From the NCBI RefSeq assembly GCF_005154805.1, contig NZ_CP039727.1, forward strand, positions 3,035,501 through 3,099,500: DNA of 64,000 bases, given 5' to 3'. Source of the DNA: Bacillus sp. S3 (lineage in GTDB: Bacteria > Bacillota > Bacilli > Bacillales > Cytobacillaceae). Shown piece after piece: positions 1 to 7,309 of the stretch (its first letter is position 1; the number at the start of each line of letters is the position of its first letter). The notes beneath the pieces are model-generated. The model was not told the origin of the DNA and made no database searches. It saw only the letters and a list, made by a program, of their open reading frames with translations. Made by a program: the position numbers and the translations under genes.

Positions 1-145
1 ATATGTTTAGGAAACGATTCATACTTTGTTGTTTTCTGGAAAAAATCTGTCCGGATTTCATATAAAATATCTTGTAATGTAAGAAAGATGAACCCATTCC
101 CACTATTTTTCATACTATGCAAAAAAGATGAATGAGGTGGTGTCT

Positions 146-856
146 ATGGGAGGCTTAACTTATTTTGATTTTTTAGCAAAATTTGGAGTTGGCGGGGCTC
201 ATCCCGGTGGAATCCAATTGACGCAAAACATGCTTTCAAATGAAAAGATTACGAATCAATCCAATGTTTTAGACGCAGGCTGTGGTACGGGTCAGACTGC
301 AGCCTATTTATACCAGCAATATAAGGCGAAAGTGTTTGGGCTGGAAATTAATCCAATCATGCTGGAAAAGGCTAAAGGACGCTTTGAAACACTTCAGCTT
401 CCCATTCAATTAATCCATGGATCCATTGAAGAAATACCATTCGAAGATCATTCCTTTGATTTTATATTATCTGAGTCTGTATTAGCTTTTGTTGATAAAC
501 CTAAAGCGCTAAAGGAATTTTATCGGGTATTAAAGAGTGGCGGACGTCTTATCGCTAACGAAATGACAATTAATAAGCGGCTGTCTACTAAAGAAGAATC
601 AGAAATCATGAATTTTTATGCAGTCGATTCTTTATTGTTAGAAGCGGACTGGAATCAGCTTTTACATGAGGCCGGTTTTCACTGCATAGATATAAAAGCA
701 CAAAAACCTGTCCTTAGCCATGGTAATCAAACACCTGAATTTAATTTTTCCAAGGATTTTGAACCTGAGCTTTTTACAATATTAAATGAGCATGGAAATA
801 TTGTTTTAAAGTACCAAGATGTTTTAAGCTATCGGATTTTCACGGCGACAAAATAA
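146..856 (+). CDS. Class I SAM-dependent methyltransferase
   Basis: This is a cytosolic Rossmann-fold methyltransferase of 236 residues with unknown substrate. The SAM-binding motif I (LDAGCGTG) lies near residues 42-49, the acidic end of strand 2 follows in FGLEINP, and the segments FDFILSES and YRVLKSGGRL match motif IV and the post-IV helix of the UbiE-like Methyltransf_11 group. I chose the ATG at 146 because GAGGTGG lies five bases before it; the in-frame ATG at 128 has no such site. The gene stands alone and is closed by a strong terminator. A quinone or another small metabolite could be the acceptor; nothing nearby decides it. Confidence 0.85.
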   Translation: MGGLTYFDFLAKFGVGGAHPGGIQLTQNMLSNEKITNQSNVLDAGCGTGQTAAYLYQQYKAKVFGLEINPIMLEKAKGRFETLQLPIQLIHGSIEEIPFEDHSFDFILSESVLAFVDKPKALKEFYRVLKSGGRLIANEMTINKRLSTKEESEIMNFYAVDSLLLEADWNQLLHEAGFHCIDIKAQKPVLSHGNQTPEFNFSKDFEPELFTILNEHGNIVLKYQDVLSYRIFTATK

Positions 857-857
857 G

Positions 858-888
858 AAAAACCCCCTTTTTTAAAAGGGGGTCTTTT
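858..888 (+). terminator. Terminator of the methyltransferase gene
   Basis: A perfect stem of A, five C and four T pairs with its complement and runs into TCTTTT directly after the stop codon. Confidence 0.85.
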
Positions 889-1034
889 CATGGAGAATGA
901 GCTTTAACCAGGAGATTTGCCTTGCCTTTTACCTTCCCAAAAATTAATGGACAAGAAATAGGTTTTGGCCTTTACATCCGTTAAACTTTTTTCATATTTT
1001 ATAGCAGGTCCATAATTTAAAGGAGGGATTTGGA

Positions 1035-1283
1035 GTGCAGTTAAATTTTGAACAAGCTCGTCATTTAGAAGGTAAGATGATTCGATATCAAAATGAAACT
1101 GGAGAATGGGTGACAGGTAGAGTTGTTAAGGTTCAAAAGAATGGCCTTGAGATTGAACAATTAACATCTTCCCAAACTTCTGACGGATTTGGATATGGCT
1201 TTTGGGGACCACGGCCATTTTTCAGGCCACCGGTATTCTTTCCGTTTGTTGGTTTTGGGTTTGCACCGTTTTTATTTTTCTAA
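1035..1283 (+). CDS. Small protein with Gly/Phe/Pro-rich hydrophobic tail
   Basis: I do not recognise this 82-residue protein. Residues 1-50 look like a small beta-rich domain (KMIRYQNETGEWVTGRVVKV) of the kind that binds or coats something. From about residue 51 the composition changes abruptly to Gly, Phe, Pro and Trp without charged residues apart from two Arg, ending APFLFF. The GTG start at 1035 is set by AGGAGGG eight bases upstream. It lies upstream of csgA and has its own terminator. Low-complexity tails like this occur in spore coat and envelope proteins of bacilli, so a spore role is a guess from composition and neighbour only. Confidence 0.7.
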   Translation: MQLNFEQARHLEGKMIRYQNETGEWVTGRVVKVQKNGLEIEQLTSSQTSDGFGYGFWGPRPFFRPPVFFPFVGFGFAPFLFF

Positions 1284-1293
1284 CCGGGTAAAT

Positions 1294-1326
1294 GGAGTAA
1301 GTACATTTGTACTTACTCTCTTTTTC
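1294..1326 (+). terminator. Terminator after the Gly/Phe-rich gene
   Basis: GAGTAAGTAC and its perfect complement flank a four-base loop and are followed by CTCTTTTTC. Confidence 0.8.
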
Positions 1327-1423
1327 ATTTTCAGGATTTCAAATCCCGCCAATATTAACTTTCTAAAGTGTATATTATTACCCTTACATCAAAAAATAAA
1401 AGGGTGAAAGGATAGGTGAAGGT

Positions 1424-1675
1424 ATGGATAAAACTTTGGGATATTTAAGAGAAACCTTATCAAATTATACGGACGAACATTCAGAGGGCAGGAATTTGTA
1501 CAAAAAACTAAAGGAGAGTGCCTACTCTTCTGAAGGCTCCTTTGTCCGTGATTTAAACCAAAAAGAAATACATTTTTTAAATCTTATTCTGCCTAAGGAG
1601 ATTAACTATGCGAAAGAGGAACAAGATGAAAAAAGGGCACATGAACTAAATGAAGTGTATGAACTATTATTTTAA
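1424..1675 (+). CDS. csgA: Sporulation-specific protein CsgA
   Basis: This 83-residue protein matches what I remember of Bacillus subtilis CsgA, a small sigma-G-dependent forespore protein of unknown biochemical role: the N-terminus MDKTLGYLRETLSN and the C-terminus KRAHELNEVYELLF are the conserved ends, and the length is the usual 82-83. The middle (KELKESAYSSEGSF region) is more variable. The start at 1424 is preceded by GGTGAAGG. It is a charged, helical, soluble protein without signal or membrane segment. The family role and sigma-G control are known from B. subtilis; I could not firmly place a sigma-G promoter here. Confidence 0.85.
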   Translation: MDKTLGYLRETLSNYTDEHSEGRNLYKKLKESAYSSEGSFVRDLNQKEIHFLNLILPKEINYAKEEQDEKRAHELNEVYELLF

Positions 1676-1680
1676 ATAAC

Positions 1681-1714
1681 GAAAAAGATGGCAGAATTAT
1701 CTGTCATCTTTTTC
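1681..1714. terminator. Bidirectional terminator between csgA and the YitT gene
   Basis: AAAAAGATG(A/G)CAGA and its complement form a stem with A-rich and T-rich flanks, so it can end csgA on the plus strand and the convergent YitT gene on the minus strand. Confidence 0.75.
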
Positions 1715-1832
1715 GGAAATATCTTATTTTTCGCAAAACTATTTCCTAGGTAAGCGCATAGTACGACAAAACACGATCCGAAGAATTTGCATTTTTCCCT
1801 AATTAACGACAGAAATAGTGAGTAGATTACAA

Positions 1833-2750
1833 CTAGTGAATATCCCTTTTCTTAAATCGCCCGCCACGGACTTCAGCAATATCCGCCACTGCTAGAAAGG
1901 CACTATCGTCATTCTCAGTAACAATTTCCTTCAATTTTGCTTCTTCAAGACGATTGATGACACAAAAAATAACTTTTTTATCATCTCCCGAAAAGGCACC
2001 TTCTCCATTAATGTAGGTAACTCCTCGACCAAGGCGATTCATGATGGCGTCGCCAATTTCTCTGGCATTGTCACTAATGATCCAAACGGATTTAGATTCA
2101 TCCAGCCCTGTTATTGTTACATCAATCGTTTTGTAAGCAACAAAATAAGCAATTAAAGAGTACATCGCACGATCCCATGAAAATACAAAACCGGCGCTTC
2201 CAAGAATGAAAAGATTAAAGAACATAATAATTTCCCCGACGGAAAAAGGAAGTTTTTTATTAAAAAGAATGGCAAGTATTTCGGTACCATCTAGTGAACC
2301 ACCGTACCTTATGACCAGACCAACTCCAATACCAAGAACAATTCCCCCAAAAACAGTCGCAAGAAGAATATCTTGGGTAAAGGCAGGAACTGGATGAAGT
2401 AAACTGGTACCAATTGAAAGAATGATGATGCCATAAAGAGTGGAGAATGCGAAGGTTTTTCCAATCTGTTTGTAACCAATGAAGAAAAAAGGAATATTAA
2501 GAATAAATAGGAAAATTCCCAGTTTCCATCCCGTTATATAGGAGAGCATAATGGAAATGCCAGTAATCCCGCCATCAATGACCTTATTTGGAACGAGGAA
2601 GATTTCAAGTCCTACTGACATTAAGGTGGCACCTAGTGTTATTAATAAAATCCGCTGAAGTAGTTTTCTTTTTGTCAACTTTCTATGCTGAATTTTTGCC
2701 ATTATGGCTTCCTGTTGTGCAATTAAACTAATTTCTTGCGTTCCTGCCAT
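1833..2750 (-). CDS. YitT family membrane protein with DUF2179 domain
   Basis: A 305-residue integral membrane protein. About five to six hydrophobic segments occupy residues 30-215 (start of the first: LLQRILLITLGATLMSVGLE), with the family's Gly-rich segment GIGVGLVIRYGGSLDGTEI. Residues 220-300 form the soluble DUF2179 domain (VWIISDNAREIGDAI, GRGVTYINGEGAF). Both regions are characteristic of the YitT/YpjC/YvjA family, common in many copies in bacilli and without a proven transport substrate. AAGGGG lies before the ATG. A second, 274-residue member is encoded at 9454-10278. Confidence 0.9.
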   Translation of the reverse strand: MAGTQEISLIAQQEAIMAKIQHRKLTKRKLLQRILLITLGATLMSVGLEIFLVPNKVIDGGITGISIMLSYITGWKLGIFLFILNIPFFFIGYKQIGKTFAFSTLYGIIILSIGTSLLHPVPAFTQDILLATVFGGIVLGIGVGLVIRYGGSLDGTEILAILFNKKLPFSVGEIIMFFNLFILGSAGFVFSWDRAMYSLIAYFVAYKTIDVTITGLDESKSVWIISDNAREIGDAIMNRLGRGVTYINGEGAFSGDDKKVIFCVINRLEEAKLKEIVTENDDSAFLAVADIAEVRGGRFKKRDIH

Positions 2751-2856
2751 TATCTTGCCCCTTTCAAAAAGAATTCTACTATAAGTATAGCGAAAATTAA
2801 GCAGGATTCATAATGAATTGCTTAATTTCATTCACTATTGTAAAGAAGATATAAAA

Positions 2857-2892
2857 AGGAGCTACCTCATTTTTGAAGTAACTCCTTAATGA
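2857..2892 (-). terminator. Terminator downstream of the decayed gene
   Basis: Read on the minus strand, AAGGAG(T/C)TACTTC pairs across a short loop with its complement and continues into TTTTTAT. It sits just after the stop of the decayed frame at 2896, so a whole former transcription unit is still recognisable. Confidence 0.65.
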
Positions 2893-2895
2893 TTA

Positions 2896-3365
2896 TTAAC
2901 ACCTTAGGGGACCCAACCATGACACCAGCCATATGTTTTCAAATTCCATTTCCTTTAGTGAAAGTTCGCATCTAAAGGGAAACTTTGAAGCATAGCCAAT
3001 GTGTGTTTGTTCCGTTGTAGGAATTAATTCACATGTTATTGGAATTCAAATCCCTAAAAGAAACAAATTTTGGTTTACCACCATTTAAGACCTTTATTCC
3101 ATCAATTGGATCATCAGCTTCCTGGCAATGTATCTTTTTGAAAAGGTTTCGGTTCGAAATACTTCTGAAAATTAGATGTATTAACCTATAAATCCTCAAC
3201 TTTTTCCCTTGATATAGATTCTATTGGCTTTCATAGATATCGATTATGAAAGGATTTTGTTTTAGATTTAAGCCTTTGCAATAAGAATTTGCATCGCTCC
3301 ACCTACCAAATGATATTTAGGAATAACCTTACATTGACTCGTTCACTAACGGAACGAACACGTAT
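2896..3365 (-). pseudogene. Decayed gene of unknown family
   Basis: The minus strand holds a broken reading frame of about 155 codons. AGGAGG (3373-3378) is correctly spaced from an ATA codon at 3365-3363, where a start codon is expected; the first codons read RVRSVSERVNVRL and meet a TAG. After frame changes the text reads YFEPKPFQKDTLPGS, then ADDPIDGIKVLNGGKPKF, then after one more shift IPTTEQTHIGYASKFPFRC and EFENIWLVSW, ending at TAA 2896-2898 before a terminator. The protein-like composition of successive frames is seen directly; that they were once one gene is inference. I do not recognise the family. No intact gene lies in 2751-3523. Confidence 0.5.
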
Positions 3366-3489
3366 GGTTGAGCCTCCTAAGATGTTAACCTTTGGATTTT
3401 CCTTTACACTTATAGTATATCACGGTATTTTCCGAATTAACCGACAATTTGTGACGGTATTGTGAACTTTTGGAAATCCTAATGCAACC

Positions 3490-3520
3490 AAGGTCTTCCA
3501 GTCCAAAACGGAAGACCTTT
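3490..3520. terminator. Strong hairpin at the end of the 201-codon gene
   Basis: AAGGTCTTCC and GGAAGACCTT form a perfect 10-bp stem. The T-rich side (TTTTCTTT) faces the plus strand, so it suits minus-strand termination less well than the usual case. Confidence 0.45.
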
Positions 3521-3523
3521 TCT

Positions 3524-4129
3524 TTAATCGACAATTGGATTTTTGAAATTATCCTTAACCGGAATGTTGTTCTCTTTAATTTTCGCTTCCACCCTATATT
3601 TATTTTCAGAAAGTTTATCATTAAACGGAATTGTTAATTCACTGCCGTCAGCCATCACAAATTTGTATTGGTATAAACTGGTTGTACCCTGTTGGTTTCT
3701 GTAAACAATATGTACCTTAGCCATTTCATCCCATTTGTATTCATTTTCCTCCAGCCCTGTCAAACCATTATAGTGGATGCCATCATCGTCCAGATAATAA
3801 TAATTGGTTAGACTTAATATAAAGGCCGGTAAAGTTGAAAGGATTAAAAGACCAGTAATCCATTTCAATCTTCTTCCCTCCCATCGTTGCCTAAAGATGA
3901 GGTAAGCAGTCAAAATTACAGCAATTACTATCATCCCGATCATAAACGTGATGTAAGCACTAAATGGTGTTGAAAAAAACCAATAGGAGCGTGAAAAATA
4001 GACCATGCTTTGATAAGATGCAACAAGGACAAATGGTACAAATATGCTGCTAATATACAAAATAATTGTATACGCTACTAATTTAACGGAATGTTCGTCA
4101 TCTGCTTCCTTTCTTCTAACAAAAATCAA
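3524..4129 (-). CDS. Membrane protein of unknown function
   Basis: I do not recognise this 201-residue protein. It has about three hydrophobic segments: near residues 17-40, near 57-81 (MIGMIVIAVILTAYLIF) and near 88-107 (WITGLLILSTLPAFILSL). A C-terminal soluble part of roughly 90 residues (YYYLDDDGIHYNGLTG onward) has the alternating pattern of a beta-rich PH-like domain. The start is TTG, chosen because GGGGGGGAT lies a few bases upstream and no ATG is nearby. It is a single-gene unit between a decayed gene and ymaF. Confidence 0.65.
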   Translation of the reverse strand: MIFVRRKEADDEHSVKLVAYTIILYISSIFVPFVLVASYQSMVYFSRSYWFFSTPFSAYITFMIGMIVIAVILTAYLIFRQRWEGRRLKWITGLLILSTLPAFILSLTNYYYLDDDGIHYNGLTGLEENEYKWDEMAKVHIVYRNQQGTTSLYQYKFVMADGSELTIPFNDKLSENKYRVEAKIKENNIPVKDNFKNPIVD

Positions 4130-4237
4130 AATATCCCCCCCAATGCTTCTCTCTATTATCCATTGTTATTTTACCTCAAATTTACCAATTACTGTAGTAT
4201 TTGGCGCAATTTTCTTAAAAAACACTTTATTTGTATA

Positions 4238-4269
4238 AAAAAAACCAACCTTATAAAAGATTGGTTTTG
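4238..4269 (-). terminator. Terminator of ymaF
   Basis: On the minus strand AACCAATCTT pairs with AAGGTTGGTT and is followed by eight T residues. Confidence 0.75.
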
Positions 4270-4272
4270 GTG

Positions 4273-4620
4273 CTATTTCGACCCAGGTGCAGGTTGATCA
4301 ACACCTTTCACATGGTGACTATGCCCATTATCTTCGGTTGTTTGAAAATCATAATAATGGACGTGCATGCCATTCCCTACAGGAATGGCGGGCCCAGAAT
4401 AAGCTCGGTAATGGTGTGTGTGTCCATCCTCAAAAAGTACATATCCTTCTGTATAATGAATATGTCCGCCATCTTGTGTGGGGATCGGTGGTGAAGTGAT
4501 ATCCAAACATTGGTGAACATGCCCTGAACTCACTCCAGTGTAATCCACAGACCCATGATTATGATGCGGCACAAATCCTTGGACAAAATCATCTTTCGCT
4601 GTATTTCTAATATTGATCAC
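4273..4620 (-). CDS. ymaF: YmaF family histidine-rich protein
   Basis: The protein resembles B. subtilis YmaF. Six HxH-type motifs recur every 14-22 residues (HNH, HVH, HIH, HTHH, HVH, HSHH), each set in a short Gly- and aromatic-rich repeat. This pattern suggests metal binding on a repetitive beta scaffold; the function of the family is not established. No signal peptide or membrane segment is visible. The start is uncertain: I give the GTG at 4620 (115 residues). The same frame is open to a TTG at 4704, but the added 28 residues are low-complexity and no good SD precedes either start. Confidence 0.7.
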   Translation of the reverse strand: MINIRNTAKDDFVQGFVPHHNHGSVDYTGVSSGHVHQCLDITSPPIPTQDGGHIHYTEGYVLFEDGHTHHYRAYSGPAIPVGNGMHVHYYDFQTTEDNGHSHHVKGVDQPAPGSK

Positions 4621-4815
4621 CCCAAAATATAAATTTTTAACTGTTACAACTATATGCTTTAAAACTAAAAAAAAGGAATAATAATTAAAGAAATCACTAT
4701 TCAAGGCGATTGGAAAAATTTTCTACTCCAATAAAAACAAATTCATACATAAGCAATAAGTTAATCCACATACTATTTTTGTAATTTCAATTCTTATAAG
4801 GAAAGAAGGATAAAG

Positions 4816-5019
4816 ATGACAGTCGGTACTCAAGTAAAACAAGCATTAGCAGGACTTAAAAGTGCACAAGCAAGTTTTGAAACGTTTGCGCTTGCTACAG
4901 ATAATCAAAATGCCAAACAACTCTATCAACAAGCTGCACAGCAAACACAATCCGTTTTAGACAGTCTTGAACCGAGACTTCAAGAAATCATGGCCGAAGA
5001 ACCGCAGTACAATCAATAA
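4816..5019 (+). CDS. DUF1657 protein (first copy)
   Basis: A 67-residue helical protein of the DUF1657 family (MTVGTQVKQALAGLKSAQ, ending EEPQYNQ). Such proteins are encoded in clostridia and bacilli, typically in spoVA2mob-type operons that raise spore heat resistance. AAGGATAAAG is close upstream of the ATG. A hairpin lies between it and the next DUF1657 gene, so it may be expressed more strongly than the two genes after it. A spore role here is inferred from family and neighbours only. Confidence 0.85.
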   Translation: MTVGTQVKQALAGLKSAQASFETFALATDNQNAKQLYQQAAQQTQSVLDSLEPRLQEIMAEEPQYNQ

Positions 5020-5025
5020 AGCTGA

Positions 5026-5062
5026 ATTAGGTTGGCGATCCCAAGCCAACCCCTTTTTCATT
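5026..5062 (+). terminator. Terminator or attenuating hairpin between DUF1657 genes
   Basis: GGTTGGC and GCCAACC flank a short loop and are followed by CCCTTTTTC. It could reduce read-through into the second DUF1657 and DUF421 genes. Confidence 0.65.
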
Positions 5063-5094
5063 TTAAGAATTTCCTATGAAAGGAAGTTACTTTT

Positions 5095-5301
5095 ATGACG
5101 ATCGCTTCAAATGTCAAACAATGTCTGTTCACCTTAAAAGGCATTGAAGCCCAATTATCTTCATTCGCATTAAATTCACTTGATGATGAAGCAAAAAAAA
5201 TTTTCCACGAAACGAGTCTGCAAATTGGAGATGTAAAAAAAGATCTGCAATACCGTGTTTTAGAACTGGAACGTCATGAACCACAATTCAAGGGGACATA
5301 A
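5095..5301 (+). CDS. DUF1657 protein (second copy)
   Basis: A 68-residue paralog of the preceding protein, with the same start pattern (MTIASNVKQCLFTLKGIEAQ) and the same end (ERHEPQFKGT against AEEPQYNQ in the first copy). It is predicted to be two helices. GAAAGGAAG precedes the ATG. It ends 19 bases before the DUF421 gene and very likely shares its transcript. In spoVA2mob-type operons DUF1657 genes flank spoVAC-spoVAD-spoVAEb; none of those spoVA genes is present here. Confidence 0.85.
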   Translation: MTIASNVKQCLFTLKGIEAQLSSFALNSLDDEAKKIFHETSLQIGDVKKDLQYRVLELERHEPQFKGT

Positions 5302-5320
5302 TAATTTGAGGTGAGAAAAG

Positions 5321-6181
5321 ATGCCAGGTTGGACGTTTATTATCATGCGCTCATTAATTTTCTTGCTGCTCTTATTTATTACCACAAAAGTTCTAGGAAA
5401 GAAGCAAATATCTGAGCTTTCCTTTTTTGAGTATGTCGCAGGCATTACGATTGGAAGTATAGCTGGTGAGGTTGTCACAGGACTTGAGGCGAATATCTAT
5501 CATGGTGCCCTCGCCATTGTCGTATTTGGATTGATTACTTTTTTAGTGAACTACATGGCAATAAAAAGTAAAAAATTCAGTGATTTTGCTGAAGGGAAAA
5601 GTACAGTCGTCATTCAAGATGGAAAAATCTTAGAGAATAATTTAAAGAAAGAAAAGTATACGATCGATGAACTTTCTGCACTCCTAAGGCAAAAAAACAT
5701 TTTTAAAGTTGCTGACGTTGAATTTGCAGTATTGGAACCACGCGGTAATTTAAGTGCCTTATTAAAAAAAGAAAATCAACCTTTAACACCAAAAGATTTA
5801 CAAATGAAAATGCCAAATGAAAAAGAACCGCAAACCATCATTATGGACGGGAATATCGTGGATGAGGCATTACGGTGTGCCGGAAAAGGCAGAGGCTGGC
5901 TTTATACGGAGTTAGAAAAACTTGGTGTGACATTGGATAATGTTTTTCTTGGGCAAGTGGATTCGTATGGTGAGGTAACCGTGGATCTTTATGATGATAA
6001 AATTAAAGTACCAACGCCTGCAGCACGTCCGTTATTACTGGCAACTCTCAAAAAGACCCAAGCAGACTTAGAAATTTTCTCATTAGAGACTGATTGCAAA
6101 AAGTCAAAGGCAATGTATAAGAAAAATGCAGCTATTCTTCAAGAAACCATTGAGCGGCTTACACCTTTCCTAAACGGATAA
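5321..6181 (+). CDS. DUF421 (YetF-type) membrane protein with C-terminal DUF1657-like tail
   Basis: The 286-residue protein begins with three membrane segments (about residues 6-26, 36-58 and 62-82), then the DUF421 soluble domain with its conserved pieces (FFEYVAGITIGSIAGE near 33, DFAEGKSTVVIQDGKI, KYTIDELSALLRQKNI, AVLEPRGNLSALLKKE). Residues from about 234 on (LLATLKKTQADLEIFSLETD) repeat the pattern of the two DUF1657 proteins encoded just upstream, so a third DUF1657 unit appears fused to DUF421. GAGGTGAGAAAAG precedes the ATG. YetF/YdfR-type proteins act in the spore membrane in some bacilli; here that is inference. Confidence 0.85.
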   Translation: MPGWTFIIMRSLIFLLLLFITTKVLGKKQISELSFFEYVAGITIGSIAGEVVTGLEANIYHGALAIVVFGLITFLVNYMAIKSKKFSDFAEGKSTVVIQDGKILENNLKKEKYTIDELSALLRQKNIFKVADVEFAVLEPRGNLSALLKKENQPLTPKDLQMKMPNEKEPQTIIMDGNIVDEALRCAGKGRGWLYTELEKLGVTLDNVFLGQVDSYGEVTVDLYDDKIKVPTPAARPLLLATLKKTQADLEIFSLETDCKKSKAMYKKNAAILQETIERLTPFLNG

Positions 6182-6186
6182 AAGGA

Positions 6187-6226
6187 ATAAAAAAATCCTT
6201 ATCAATTTTGTTGATAAGGATTCGTC
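6187..6226. terminator. Bidirectional terminator
   Basis: AAATCCTTATCAA and TTGATAAGGATT form a long stem with A-rich and T-rich flanks between two convergent genes. Confidence 0.7.
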
Positions 6227-6247
6227 ATTTCCATTTTATTTTTCCGC

Positions 6248-7216
6248 CTAAGCACTAAGTTTTTCTATTTTTGGTTTTACTTCTTTATTGGAAACATAGC
6301 TGTGCAGGATCATGCCTGCCATGATCAATGCCATGCCGCTCCATGATAAAGCTGAAGGCATTAATGAATTTAATAGTAACAATTCTCCGATAACAGCAAA
6401 TAAAACTTCCATTGACTGCGTAGCCTCTACAGCAGCAAGTTTCTGCATGTCTCCCCTTACAAGATCTGTTGCATGAAAGAAGAGAATAGTTGCAATTACT
6501 CCGGAGGTTATTGCTACAAGTGCGGATTGGACGGTTTGTCCAAAGCTTGGCGGTCCGCTATCAATTAGTCCATAGATGGATAAGACAATCCAGAAGGGCA
6601 AGCTTGCAATCGTCATTCCTAATACTCGTTGAAATACATCTAGGCGGCCGCCGCAAACCTCCATCATTTTTCTATTGCCTAATGGGTAGGCAAATGATGC
6701 TGCAACAACAGGTAAGACTCCTAAAGATAAGGCAATGAAAGATAAATGGTTTGCTTGTTCCACCTGCATCAAAATGATTCCCAATAATATGATTAAGGAC
6801 ATTCCTAAGCCTTTAAAAGGAATTTTCCCCTTTATCCGTTTTGGGCCTTGATCGGTCATGACCGTTTCAAAAAAAAGAGGTGCCAGGAAGGAACCGGAGA
6901 TGATGGTAATCTGCCAGGTTGCTGCAATCAGCCAGCCTGGGGCATATGCAGCTGAAAAACAAATAGGGGCATAGAATAATCCGAAGCCAACAGAACTCCA
7001 CAGCAGCCACGAACCCGGCCGTTGTTTCATTTCCACAAATAATGGTTTTAAATTTTTCCTGGCCATTACGATGAAGAAAAGGAAGGGAAGCATGAAGAAA
7101 TATCTTAACGATGCACTCCAAATCCAGCTCCCCCCTGCAAGTTCCATCGATCTATTTAGGATAAAAGTAAAGGCAAAAAAGAATGAAGCAAAGATGCCTA
7201 TAATAATGGGACGCAT
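6248..7216 (-). CDS. EmrE-type multidrug resistance efflux transporter family protein
   Basis: A 322-residue polytopic membrane protein of the drug/metabolite transporter superfamily with about ten hydrophobic helices in two repeats. Starts MRPIIIGIFASFFFAFTFIL and contains ELAGGSWIWSASLRYFFMLP and GWLIAATWQITIISGSFL, features of the Bacillus 'multidrug resistance efflux transporter' family (PF13536). The substrate is unknown. The second half contains AVEATQSMEVLFAVIGELL, the usual closing repeat. It is transcribed in the same direction as the MFS gene encoded on its high-coordinate side, but 93 bases and a terminator separate them, so they need not form an operon. Confidence 0.8.
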   Translation of the reverse strand: MRPIIIGIFASFFFAFTFILNRSMELAGGSWIWSASLRYFFMLPFLFFIVMARKNLKPLFVEMKQRPGSWLLWSSVGFGLFYAPICFSAAYAPGWLIAATWQITIISGSFLAPLFFETVMTDQGPKRIKGKIPFKGLGMSLIILLGIILMQVEQANHLSFIALSLGVLPVVAASFAYPLGNRKMMEVCGGRLDVFQRVLGMTIASLPFWIVLSIYGLIDSGPPSFGQTVQSALVAITSGVIATILFFHATDLVRGDMQKLAAVEATQSMEVLFAVIGELLLLNSLMPSALSWSGMALIMAGMILHSYVSNKEVKPKIEKLSA

Positions 7217-7261
7217 GGTTTCTGATCTCCTTTTGTAATTCTATATATAGTGTGATTTTCC

Positions 7262-7294
7262 ACAAAAAAAGGGAAACCAGCAAGTGGTTTCGCT
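7262..7294 (-). terminator. Terminator of the MFS transporter gene
   Basis: On the minus strand GAAACCA and TGGTTTC flank a five-base loop and run into CCCTTTTTTT. Confidence 0.75.
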
Positions 7295-7309
7295 AAAATA
7301 CTGAACATC

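Noticed and set aside
3385..3621. A 78-codon frame on the minus strand
   Set aside because: It overlaps the membrane-protein gene ending at 3524 in another frame, has no SD and reads like non-coding sequence.
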